DNA of 64,000 nucleotides from Chamaelirium japonicum. Its lineage: Eukaryota; Streptophyta; Magnoliopsida; Liliales; Melanthiaceae. Where the stretch lies: NCBI GenBank assembly GCA_947650365.1, contig OX393549.1, positions 82,042,819 through 82,106,818 of the forward strand, given 5' to 3'. The translations under genes were made by a program, and so were the position numbers. The notes under the pieces are model-generated. The model was not told the DNA's origin and did not search any database. It saw only the letters and a list, made by a program, of their open reading frames with translations. Below, one piece after another: positions 36,025 through 46,305 of this stretch (the stretch's first letter is position 1; the number at the start of each line of letters is the position of its first letter).

Positions 36025-38549
36025 CTATTCAGATTTAGCTTGGGCTTCACCTAACCCAACAGAATTACTCCTTGTATGTCTACCCGATCTTGTAACTATT
36101 GTAGACTTCCCCCTGCCACGTTTAGTCGAGTGATCAGCTTCAACAGTAAGTGGGTTAGGATGATTGCTGAAGACGTCAGGAATTTGAACCGTAGTTCCTT
36201 CCCCTCTACTTACTATCATCCCCTGATTACCCGTCCTAGCTTCTATCGGAACGCTGCCTACTTGCTCTGAAAACTCCTCTTGGAGATCTCCGAAGACTCT
36301 GCCCATTACTTCATCTGAAGCCAAAGAACCGCTAGCCTCCATATATGCTGATCGGATAACTTGTTTAGCTCCAAAATTTGCTGCAAATAATGAACGATTA
36401 GCACTCCCTCGCTTCTCTAAACTAGGTATCTGCAGACCTTTGTGTTTAGCCATAACTACTGCCGAAGCTCTCCCCTTGATCTCTTCCGGTTTATCCTCCC
36501 CAATACTAATAGGTTCCTGCAGCTCCTGTACAGTACTAGCACCCTGCCCATTCGCAGAATTACCTTCTTTCTCCTGACCATTCCCAGCAGCAATCACATT
36601 GTCTTCACCGCCCCCTCTGGTTTGGTCCCTCACCTCAATCAGAGTATCACCTTCTATATCTGCCGAAAACTGATCAATGTCCTGGCTATTAAACGCCCAA
36701 AAAGGCTCAACTATCCGTTCAGTATGCTCCCGAAGGATATCAAAGGGATTAGACAACTCAGTACCCTCTAGTTCCTTACCTTTGCCTCGATCCTTCCTCA
36801 TAGCACCCCCCACTTGCTCCCAGCCTTGCTCAAGATCTGATGAAGTTGTTCCCTATTCCCCAGCTGAATTTACCACAGGATTATCAGGCCCTCTTGACCC
36901 CTTGGGAATAGGTCGTCACTGAAACCGGTTCCCCTGTTGAACATCCGACACTTGCCCTCTCCCTAGCTTCTTCTAATTCTCCCCAAACTTGGGATGTTTG
37001 TGACACATACCTTCAGAATGGTCGAAAGATCTACAAGCGCTATATCTCTTAGGAACCCAATCATACAAAACAGGTTGAATGGACAAAAGATTGCCTTTAT
37101 TATCCCGGGCTTCAACTACTTTAGGTAGGGAGTCCTCCACATTTATCTCCACACAAAACCGAGCATAACTTACCCGGGATTGTGCAGTGGTCGCTTGATC
37201 CATATACAATGGTACCCCAATGGTACTTCCCATTCGGCTAAGTATCTCTTCAGACCAAAGGTCAACCAATAGATTTGGAAAACGTACCCAAATTGGAACT
37301 TTGGTAATAAGATCTCGTTCACAATTCATACCTTTCACCCATTTTTTCAATACAAGGGGTCTGCCTTCAATATGCCAAGGACCTCCTTCCAAAGCTTTCA
37401 CATAATCCTCTTCAAGCCCAAACTTAAATAAGAACACTCCATTCTCCCTAGAGTACAGCTCCAGACTGCCAGCCGGCTTCCATTTCTGCATTAGTTGCGC
37501 CTTCAGATGCAAATAATACGGCCTTCTACCCAACACATACCCAACCAAAGCTAAATCCATTGTTTCTAATTTCTTTCCACTTCCTCTACAGGGCAAACTG
37601 CCACTTTTTTTGTCCCCATCAACGTCGGAGCAATATATCGAAGCACAGGACTTCTCGAGCTTTTAGGTGGCGCTCCTACCGAATTCCAAACAGATTTCAA
37701 CCCACCAGCCAATCCAGCATTTCCAACAGCAATAGAGTTGGGTCTCTGACTACAGCCCTCATTCCCTGAACCGGATTTGAAACCTGGATGAACTACCCCA
37801 CTTCCACCAATACCTCCAGAATGATCTCCCTCCAGCGCTGCCGGCCGACCCTCTCTCTGAACCCACCCTGAGGATTGTAAGATTGAGAATTCTTCAGGAC
37901 GATCTATAGCAAAAGATTTACCACCCTGCATCCTTTGTTTTACTCTGCTAGGACTCAGCTCTCCCAGACCTTCTGCCGAACACCTAGCGTGCAAAGGAGA
38001 TACATCACATTGATGACCCAATGCAGCCCTATTAATAAACTCCGCTATACTTGGAGCAGCTGGTGGTGAGTACGTCCGTAGGAGATTCGCATCAGGCTCT
38101 AGCTCTCCTTGTTCAACCCCCTTAATTGCCCCAACTAGCAGTGGGGATCCGCAATGGGAACTGGCCTCCCCTGTTTTAGCCTCCCCTATTTTAGAAAGCT
38201 CAGACCCAGCAGAGCAAGAATACAGCTCCCCCTCAACTGATTTGTTCCCCCCTAGATTGATCACCTTATCAACGCTCAGATTACCACCCTTCCCTGTAAA
38301 AGATCGATCATTCCCCACTAGCTCCAGCTCCTCCTGAGCTCCAGCTCTATCCGAAAATGGAGATAGATCACCTGTTGATCCTGCACCTTGATCATCAGCT
38401 ACCTTCCCTGCTTGCCCATCTAAAATCCCATTGAGATGAGGCTCGGTGGGGGGCTTCATCAGCACCCCCGAATGGGGATCCAAGATCGCCCAAGATTCTA
38501 GAGAGAGAAGCTCCGGGTCTAGGGTTTTGGGTTTAGGGTTTTTGAACAC
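36025..38549 (-). pseudogene. LINE ORF1 (DUF4283 and zinc-knuckle, gag-like), broken
   Basis: Three open pieces lie in order on the minus strand. 38549-37566 is a low-complexity N-terminal region starting MFKNPKPKTLDPELL. 37596-36973 is a DUF4283 domain (LVGYVLGRRPYYLHLKAQLM, then GPWHIEGRPLVLKKW and IWVRFPNLLVDLWSEE) ending in a knuckle-like CRSFDHSEGMC. 36813-36025 is a charged C-terminal tail. A frame change near 37580 and stops between 36970 and 36815 break it. It would bind LINE RNA in a working element. It ends 9 bp before the ORF2 start. Confidence 0.8.
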
Positions 38550-38667
38550 ATGTACTAAGGTTCGAAGGTTATAATTGCCCTTTTAACAGAATTGGACAAG
38601 TGATTAAGAAAGTATTAGGGTGGGGGCTATTAAAATTTCCTTTCTTTTAAGTCCACCCTTTTTAATG

Positions 38668-38987
38668 GGGATTTTTTTCAAAATAATATTTAAAAATAAA
38701 ATACTAAAACAAATAACGTTTGACCAAAAGTAATTACCATACTAGCGCTCTGACAGCCACGTGGCATGTCAGCGCAATAAAGCGAGTCGCGATGTTTTTT
38801 TTCCCTGTTTCAAGTAGAACCCGGTATTTGGATTACAGGGTTTAAATCCGGTATTATGGATATCGGGTTTACCCGAAATTCAACGAGAAAATGGCTAAGT
38901 ATGGGAACGTTATATAAGCGGTTAAACTCGGTATCTAGAATACTGGATTTAAACCATGTAATCCAAATATCGGGTTCTACTTGAAAC

Positions 38988-39076
<89 letters not shown>

Positions 39077-39196
39077 CGACTCGCTTTACGGCGCTGACAT
39101 GCCATGTGACCGTCAGAGCGCTAAACTGATAAATACCTTCGATCAAATGTTATTGAATTAAATATTTATTTTTTAAATATTATTTTAAAAAATCCC
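38668..39196. mobile_element. Foldback MITE with (TA)n core, 9-bp TSD TTTTTAATG
   Basis: The element begins GGGATTTTTTT and ends AAAAAATCCC. Its two arms (about 250 bp each) are long imperfect reverse complements, sharing AGCGCTCTGAC, CATGTCAGCGC, AAAGCGAGTCGCGA and GTTTCAAGTAGAACC-type blocks. TTTTTAATG flanks it exactly (38659-38667 and 39197-39205), the TSD length of Mutator-like elements. It starts about 110 bp beyond the LINE 5' end. Confidence 0.85.
38990..39074. repeat. (TA)n microsatellite, 85 bp
   Basis: An uninterrupted AT dinucleotide run lies inside the right half of the foldback MITE, between a TTGAAACACA block and TCGCGACTCGC. Confidence 0.95.
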
Positions 39197-39204
39197 TTTT
39201 TAAT

Positions 39205-39804
39205 GGAGTATTTTTCCAAAGTAACCACCAAGTTTGTCGTATTGCTCAAACTAAGTACATAGCCCGAAAACGTTACTTTTTTTACCACCTACACGTGTCG
39301 ATTCAGTGGCACGAGTGTTTTATGACTTTTTCTGACCATTTTGCCCTTAACAGTAGTAAAAACATTGGTTGAATAATTTTACGTCGATAAAGAGGTTCCA
39401 TCGATGTTCCGGCGATGAAGAGGTTCTGGCAAGGTTCCGTCGATGAAGAGGTTCCGACGAGGTTGCGGCGATGAAGAAATTTCTGTGAGGTTCCAGTGAT
39501 AAAGAGATTTCGGCGAGGTTCTGGCAAGGTTCCGGCAGGGTTCTGAAGTGGTTCCGATGAAGTTCCGACGATGAAAAGGTTTCGGTGAGTTTCTAGCAAA
39601 ACGTAACGAAAACGTAAACAAAATGTAACCAAACGTAAAATTTATGTTTGAGACTCTACTGGTTTCACGAAAGAAAAAGTGATTCGCTACATTAAAATTA
39701 TTTTTGTCTCAAATTTTTTTGATGATTATAAAAGTAACATTTTTGGGATCTGTACTTAGTCTGAGCAATACGACAAAACTGGTGGTCAGTTTAGAAAAAA
39801 CCTC
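39205..39804. mobile_element. Second inverted-repeat element abutting the foldback MITE
   Basis: The left arm (from about 39205) with GACCACCA/AACCACCA and TTTGTCGTATTGCTC is repeated inverted near 39760-39804, giving about 60-bp arms. The interior (39370-39600) is built of degenerate GGTTCCG(A/G)CGATGAAGA repeats of roughly 18-40 bp. Flanking CTTTTTAAT and CATTTTAAT are similar but not identical, so a TSD is only suggested. No transposase. Confidence 0.6.
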
Positions 39805-39839
39805 CATTTTAATATTGTACTTGGTTACCAAATATAATT

Positions 39840-39921
39840 GAGGTTTTTACCGAAATGGCCACCAACTCTCAACTATTGTTGAGAATGGACCCCGTCAAAA
39901 AATCTGCACGAAAATGGCCAC
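39840..39921 (+). repeat. MULE left terminal inverted repeat
   Basis: Eighty-two bases identical to the reverse complement of 45998-46079. It contains an internal palindrome, CTCAACTATTGTTGAG. Confidence 0.95.
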
Positions 39922-40119
39922 TGAAAATTCTTTGGGACCTAACTACCCTTTTACTTTACTACTAAAACCCTAGCTCCCATTGAGTCGCCCTTCACTTCCC
40001 TCATTTGGACGGCAGCTTCCTCCACCTCTTTCGACGGCAACTGAGAGACGGACACCTATTTCAATGGCGATCATCAAATCCCGTGAGTCTTCCTTCACTT
40101 CACCCCCTTTCGACGGCTC

Positions 40120-40752
40120 CTACACTTCACCCCCTTTCAACGACTCCTATACTTCACCTCCATCCTTTGCGATTTTTTTCATATATGTTTGATTAACTTC
40201 TTCATTGTACCATTTGATTACTTTTGATTTCATTAACAACAACAACCAATCGAGAAAAAGGAATGAAATCAACAAAAAGTAGTTGAATATTAACAGCATA
40301 TTTTAGGACGAAAGATGGACGAAAGATGGACGAAAAATGAACGAAATTGATAAAATTGGCTATTCATCATTATGGTTAGGACGAAAAAGGGATGAAATCG
40401 ACAAAATTAGCTGAATTTATATTATATTGGTCGTGATGAGTCCTACACTTCACCCCCTTTCAACGACTCCTATACTTCACCTCCATGCTTTGTGATTTTT
40501 TTCATATATGTTTGATTAACTTCTTCATTGTATTTGATTACTTTATGATTTCATTAACAACAATAACCAATCGAGAAAAATGAACGAAATCAATAAAAAG
40601 TAGTTGAATATTAACAGCACATTTTAGGACGAAATATGGACGAAAAATGAACGAAATTAATAAAATTGGCTATTCATCATTATGGTTAGGACGAAAAAGG
40701 GATGAAATCGACAAAATTAGCTGAATTTATATTATATTGGTCGTGATGAGTC
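40120..40752. repeat. About 320-bp tandem duplication in the MULE left region
   Basis: The block at about 40120-40440 is repeated at about 40441-40752. Shared landmarks in order are TACACTTCACCCCCTTTCAA, CATATATGTTTGATTAACTT, CAACCAATCGAGAAAAA-like, GGACGAAA motifs and TATTGGTCGTGATGAGTC. The first copy has an extra GGACGAAAGAT unit. Both are rich in GACGAAA and GATGAAA, the motif that also dominates the right-hand array. Confidence 0.85.
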
Positions 40753-40982
40753 TAGTATGTATTGGTCGTGATAAGTCTAGTATGTATTGGATACGTATGA
40801 TTAATTTTTGGTATCAAATTTGGTATTGTTGAGTTTTGATATTGTGGTTCTATGCTTAAAATAGTAACATTACATTGTAGGATGAAAAAGTGATGAAATC
40901 GATAAAATGATTCATATTTGATATCAAATTTTATATTGCTGAGTTTTGATATTGTGATTCTATGCTAACAGGGATTTGAAAT

Positions 40983-43820
40983 ATGGATTCAACATTACCG
41001 ATACTTTGTTGTTACGATGGAGAATTGTTATATTTGAAAGAAAAATACGAGTACAGGGGTGGAAGAACTAAAAGTATCATTTTATCTACAAAATCGGATT
41101 TTGACTGTCTTCTTCAGGAAATTTATAAGATTACAAATGATAGTCTCAAAGAGTATGAAATCACAATGAAGGTTTTATATCCAAGTACACTTGCATGTCC
41201 TCCTGCCGAAATTGTGGATGATAATGATGTTGCAGTATTTATTGCCCATAACATCCGAGCCAATAATAGCAATGTCCCATTGCTGATAAGCAGAGTGCTG
41301 AAAAATCCGAGATCTATTGACAGGTCGATTGAAATCGAACAACTCGGTAGTAAGAGAAAGTTGAAAGAAACGACACAGGTGTCTCGTAAAATACCTTGTG
41401 TAGTTACCCCTCCCGTTGACTTAAAAAATATCTCGACGTCATCGGAGCTTCATTGTTCGATATCGTCATCATTCGGTGTTGGAGATTTGCATACGGATGA
41501 AAAGATTGATATTAATTATGGCGAGGATTTCAGTTTTGTACCATGCACACTAGATGTCAGTCAACGTATTGAGTACAAGAGTGTGGAGAAACCTGAAGAC
41601 AACCCTCTATTATTTGACATTGTTATGAATGACAGAAGGTATGAATAATTTTTTCAAATATCTTATATTGTAATTCTGATGATTAATTAGTTTATGTACT
41701 TATATGTTTTTAAATAATATATGCCCAGTAAGGTGAATATAGATGACGATCAGCAGGGATCAAGAAGAGATACAAAATTATCTATAGATCTTAACCAGAA
41801 GCCTGCTGGTTATCATGTATTGGAGGAATTATTCATTGACACTCCTGCGGATATGGTAGTATCTCCAAAGCACACTCAACAGAATAGTCAGCTAAAGGAT
41901 AAGGATATTATCTGTAAGCAAGAAGGAAGTAAGACTGAAAAACAAAGAAGTAAGAAAGAAGTACCACTGAGACATAGCCAGAAAGAGTGTTTTGCCAGCA
42001 GTAGTTGGATGGAAAACGATGAACGTAAGTCTTCAATACCTGATTCGGTTTTGGTTTATGAAGACAAATACGTACCTAACGAATTCCCTATTGCTGTTGA
42101 AGTAAAAGATGATTATCAACAACTTTATCCTAATCAGATGTTTATAGATAAAGACACATTGATCAAGATGGTACAGAAGAATGCTTTATTTACAAACACT
42201 GAGTACAAGGTGATGAAGTCCAGCAGAACAAGATATGCATTAAAATGTAAAAGAGAAAATTGCAGTTGGAGATTACGTGCAAGTAGACAAAAAGGGTGTG
42301 ATGTTTTCAAAATTACTTTCCTAGGCCTACACAACTGCTCATTGCCGCAGCGTGGAATTGATCATCGATAAGCTACAAGCAAGTTGATATGTGATTTTGT
42401 GAAAGCTCGAATAGAAGCACATGTATTGTACTCTCCCAAAGCAATTATATGTGATGTGCAACAAGAATTTGGTGTGCAGATCACTTATCGAAAAGCATGG
42501 CTGGCAAGGGAGATGGCAATTGCTCTTTTAAGAGGCTCATACGAGGACTCGTATGTAATTCTTCCAGCATGTTGTCATGAAGTTGCACAAAATAATCCTG
42601 GAACCATCACTAATATTTTAAGGAAAGGAGACAGATTTAAGGCTGTTTTTATGGCTCTTGGTCCATGTTTACGTAGTTTTCAAAGACAAAATCTAAGACC
42701 AGTAATAGCCGTTGACGGATCTCATTTAAAAGGCAAGTACAAAAGTACTTTATTTATTGCAACCACTTTGGATGGAGATAATCATATATTTCCCGTAGCT
42801 ATTGGGATTGGTGAATCGGAGAACAATGAAAGTTGGAATTGGTTCTTAACACAACTGCGGGACAGCTTGGGTCAAGTTAATGATTTGGTTATTATATCCG
42901 ACCGACACAAGGCTTTATTGGCTCAAGTTCCTATTGTCTTTCCGGATGCTGTACATGGTTATTGTGCGTTCCATATTTCGCAAAACATGTATGCCAAATT
43001 CAAACAACAAAGATTATACTCTTATTTTTATACAGCTGCAAAGGCAACAAGAGAATCAAAGTTTCATCAAGTGATGGAAACTATAAAGCACATGAATGAA
43101 GATGCACATGACTGGTTACGAGAAATTGAGCCAGCAAAATGGACTACAGCGTATTTCACACGCAGAAGGTATAATATTATAACCACAAATAGTTCTGAAA
43201 GTTACAATAGTGTCCTAAAAGATATCAGAGAACTACTCATCACTATGATTTTGGAGCAATATCGGTTAAAACTCCAACTTTTATGATTCAAACGAAGAAA
43301 TACGGCAACAACTTTGACAACAAAACTAACAAAATGGGCAGAAAATCAGCTAGCCGGAGATATGGATAGAGCTCGTGGCACAGCGTGTCATCCTATTAAT
43401 CTCGATGAGTATATGGTCAGATCTATACAATATTGTGATCATGTAGTTTTAAGCAATCGAAAATGCACATGCCGTAAATTTGATGTGATGGCCATGCCAT
43501 GTTCACATGCATTAGCCGGAATTGCACAGTATAAGATGGATCCTTATCTATTTTGTGCACACTACTATACAGCGGATAACTACAGGGCAACCTATGCAGA
43601 ATCTATATATCCAGTTGCTGATAAAAGTGAGTGGAAGACCCCAGAAAGTATTCAATCAGCTAATAAACTAATCCCACCCATTGGAAAAAAAACAGCGGGA
43701 AGGCCAAAGAAAAAAAGAATTCTCTCACAGGGTGAGGAACGCCGGACTGTCAAATGTGCTAGATGTAAACGTTCTGGACATAATAAAAAATCATGTAACT
43801 TTCCTATTATTACAGAGTAA
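40983..43820 (+). pseudogene. MULE transposase (MuDR-type), two in-frame stops
   Basis: Coding exons 40983-41638 and 41729-43820 join in phase over a 90-bp GT-AG intron and give about 915 codons. The N-terminus resembles the PB1-like domain of plant MULEs (ILCCYDGELLY). A MuDR-type DNA-binding region follows (MFIDKDTLIKMV to LHNCSL). The DDE core shows RPVIAVDGSHLKGKY, LVIISDRHKAL, the CAFHISQNM motif and TTNSSESYNSV. A SWIM zinc finger (CTCRKFDVMAMPCSHAL) and a C-terminal CCHC knuckle (CARCKRSGHNKKSC) complete it. TAA at 42369-42371 and TGA at 43284-43286 (at a usual Trp) break an otherwise intact frame. The frame is open after each stop, so the damage is recent. Confidence 0.9.
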
Positions 43821-43825
43821 AGGTA

Positions 43826-44428
43826 TCATGTTTTTTTACTTGCATCATCTGGAACTGCAGTTGCTATGATTGAAGCCATTAAGGAGGCCTGAGTAGCCCC
43901 GCGTGGAAAGTATCTGCTTCTCAAGTTGTCTGACCCTATCTCTAGCATCGGAGGAGGAGGCCCAAGACCAAACCGGAGTCCAGAAACTAAAGAAAACTCC
44001 AACGGAGATAAGGAAATAGTCTGGCCATCCAAATCAAACTTCAGACCACCTAAGTGTCTTTGCCACAAATAATGAATGACACTTGGGAAAATCATAGCTC
44101 GTGCACCGCGTCTCCAATCAAATAAGAAACCAAAACAACTCCTTTTCATCCTATCCATCATATCTGTAGAATTGGTTTTTGTATCCATTGCCTTGAAGTG
44201 CTCCTCAATTTCATTAAGGTATTTAATGTTGTTCCTTGCAGAAGCTTTACCAAAATACCTTAATCTTTCACTTAGCTCCGTGCCCACTTTATTTTCTTCA
44301 ACATTCTCTCCCTCTTCTATCTTTCTTTTCTTTTTCTTTACTTCAATAGGTTGTGTAATTATAGAAGAAGCAGGGTTCCTATCACCACTTCCACGAGAAC
44401 GCCCACGACCACGGTGTCTCTTCACCAT
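43826..44428 (-). CDS. DUF1985-like protein fragment carried by the MULE
   Basis: A 200-residue frame on the strand opposite to the transposase, ending 6 bp from the transposase stop. The start is placed at the Met at 44428 (MVKRHRGRGRSRG), preceded by TTTACAG, so it could also be an exon start. It has a basic N-terminus with KKKKRK, then a segment with SCFGFLFDW, VIHYLWQRHLGGLKF and SLSPLEFSLVSGLRFG, resembling the DUF1985 domain often fused to Ulp1-like SUMO proteases in Kaonashi-type plant MULEs. No Cys protease domain follows before the stop, so it is truncated or only the first exon. Function unknown. Confidence 0.6.
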   Translation of the reverse strand: MVKRHRGRGRSRGSGDRNPASSIITQPIEVKKKKRKIEEGENVEENKVGTELSERLRYFGKASARNNIKYLNEIEEHFKAMDTKTNSTDMMDRMKRSCFGFLFDWRRGARAMIFPSVIHYLWQRHLGGLKFDLDGQTISLSPLEFSLVSGLRFGLGPPPPMLEIGSDNLRSRYFPRGATQASLMASIIATAVPDDASKKT

Positions 44429-44629
44429 CTGTAAACAAAATATATATATGATGAAAATTTGGATGATATGTGGACGAAACAATACATAAAATATGGACGA
44501 AACTACTATTAGTTATTCTCCAAATACGAAAATACTGTAAGCTTTGTTTGAAGAGAATTGATCTCTCAGTTTCTAGATTGAACAAAATATCCTTCCATTA
44601 GTCCATGGATACAGATAAAGAATTTGTCA

Positions 44630-45560
44630 ACTGACTGTGACTTTTCGGCAACGAAACATAGCCGAAATTTATAATTTCGTCCAATTTTCGTCCAACTTTC
44701 GTCACACAGCTCAATGCAAGTCTCGGGCAGAACTGTCAGAACTGACTGTGATTTTTCGGCGACGAAAACTAGATGAAATTTGTTATTTCGTCCGATTTTC
44801 GTCACACAGGCCATAGCCAGTCACGGCCAGAACTGACTGTGTTTTTTCGGCGACGAAAACTAGACGAAATTTGTTATTTTGTCCGATTTTCATCAAACAG
44901 ACCATAGCTAGTCTCTGCCAGAACTGACTGTGCTTTTTCGGCGACGAAAACTAGACGAAATTTGTTATTTCGTCCGATTTTCGTCAAACAGACCATAGCC
45001 AGTCTCTGCCAGAACTGACTGTGCTTTTTCGGCGACGAAAACTAGACGAAATTTGTTATTTCGTCCGATTTTCGTCAAAACAGACCATAGTCAGTCTCTA
45101 CCAGAACTGACTGTGCTTTTTCGGCGACGAAAACTAGACGAAATTTGTTATTTCGTCCGATTTTCGTCAAAACAGACCATAGCCAGTCTCTGCCAGAACT
45201 GACTGTGATTTTTCGGCGACGAAAACTAGACGAAATTTGTTATTTCGTCCGATTTTCGTCAAACAGACCACAGCCAGTCTCTGCCAGAACTGACTGTGAT
45301 TTTTTGGCGACGAAAACTAGACGAAAATTATTATTTCGTCCGATTTTCGTCACACAGGCCATAGCCAGTCTCGGCCAGAACTGACTGTGATTTATCGGCG
45401 ACGAAAACTAGACGAAATTTGTTATTTCGTCCGGTTTTCGTCACACAGGCCATAGCCAGTCTCTGCCAGAACTGACTGTAATTTACGGCGACGAAAACTA
45501 GACGAAAGTTGTTATTTCGTCTAATTTTCGTCTCACAGTTTAAAGCCAGTCCCTGGCAGA
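44630..45560. repeat. 91-bp tandem repeat array in the MULE right region
   Basis: About ten units, with the shared ACTGACTGTG string at 44741, 44832, 44923, 45014, 45106, 45198, 45289, 45380 and 45471 (period 91-92). Each unit contains GACGAAAACTAGACGAAAT followed by its inverse ATTTCGTCCGATTTTCGTC, so each can form a hairpin. The array lies upstream of the DUF1985-like frame and inside the right TIR. Confidence 0.93.
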
Positions 45561-45997
45561 AATATAGGGCTAAGGATTTGGGTCTATAGAGCATACCTTG
45601 GCAAATCCGACGAAGCCTGAAAGACGAAGCCTCAGCGACGAAGCCTCAACGACGAAGCCTCAGCGACTGTTGACGTTGACGCCGGTCCGACGAACCCTCG
45701 ACGACGGTTGATCGTGACAAACCCTCGACGATGAACCCTCGAAGATGAACCCTCGACGACGCAGCCTCGGCGAAACCAAGTTACCCAGCCACGACGACGC
45801 AGCCGGTTGAGTTGGAGGTTGTCGGACGCAGCCTCGACGAAGGTTGTTCGTGACGAAAACAAGACGAAAGGCTCGATTTTCTCTCAAAACTCGTAAGAAA
45901 CCAAGTTACCCAGCCGAGATAGGTTTTTACAGTGGTAAGGGTCAATATGTCTTTTTACCTGTTTAGTGTCATCGTGCGACCTGTTTCCCACGTGCTG
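45561..45997. other. MULE right subterminal region with CGACGAAGCCTC-like repeats
   Basis: Between the array and the TIR are many short (A/G)CGACGAAGCCTC and CCTCGACGATG units at irregular spacing, and ACCAAGTTACCCAGCC occurs twice (about 45775 and 45899). Open frames through it follow from the repeats and are not supported as genes. Confidence 0.55.
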
Positions 45998-46079
45998 GTG
46001 GCCATTTTCGTGCAGATTTTTTGACGGGGTCCATTCTCAACAATAGTTGAGAGTTGGTGGCCATTTCGGTAAAAACCTC
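45998..46079 (-). repeat. MULE right terminal inverted repeat
   Basis: Perfect inverse of the left TIR, followed directly by the TSD AATATAATT at 46080-46088. Confidence 0.95.
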
Positions 46080-46305
46080 AATATAATTCGAACATGACGA
46101 CGTGCCGCAGCAGGCATGGCCCACTGCCTTTGACCACCAAGTTCGTAATAATGGCCAAATCTAGGTGCTGGAGATCCCCAGATCCAATCTCCTCCTCCCG
46201 TTTCACTAGCCATCCACCAGCCCCCCCACTGAGCAACTCCGAGCTCAGCCGTCAGTCCATGCCGGAATCCTCGTCGCCGGCCGCCTGAGAGGGAGGAAGG
46301 AGCCG

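Larger units (their letters stand above)
16099..38560 (-). mobile_element. L1-type LINE, split by a 15.6-kb nested LTR insertion
   Basis: The 3' end is at the left: a T-rich run (A tail on the minus strand) at 16099-16130. The 5' end is near 38560, just upstream of the first ORF1 Met. Order on the minus strand is ORF1 (38549-36025), endonuclease (36016-35121), an interruption at 35115-19537, then reverse transcriptase and zf-RVT (19531-16893) and a 3' region with internal repeats. Removing the insertion and one GGGAG copy restores an uninterrupted reading frame across the junction. Without the insertion the element is about 6.9 kb. I found no clear target duplication for the LINE itself. Frameshifts, stops and a mutated RT motif show it is dead. 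Confidence 0.85.
39840..46079 (+). mobile_element. Mutator-like element (MULE), 82-bp TIRs, 9-bp TSD AATATAATT
   Basis: The ends are perfect 82-bp inverted repeats (39840-39921 and 45998-46079), beginning GAGGTTTTTACCGAAATGGC. AATATAATT lies exactly outside each end (39831-39839 and 46080-46088). The 6240-bp element carries a transposase gene (plus), a DUF1985-like frame (minus), a left-hand 320-bp tandem duplication and a right-hand 91-bp repeat array. Identical TIRs and TSD suggest a fairly recent insertion, although the transposase has two stops. The right end lies 226 bp before the fucosyltransferase start codon. Confidence 0.95.

Noticed and set aside
44630-45560. CRISPR-like regular array
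   Set aside because: The 91-bp units are contiguous with no variable spacers, lie in a plant MULE and show no cas genes.
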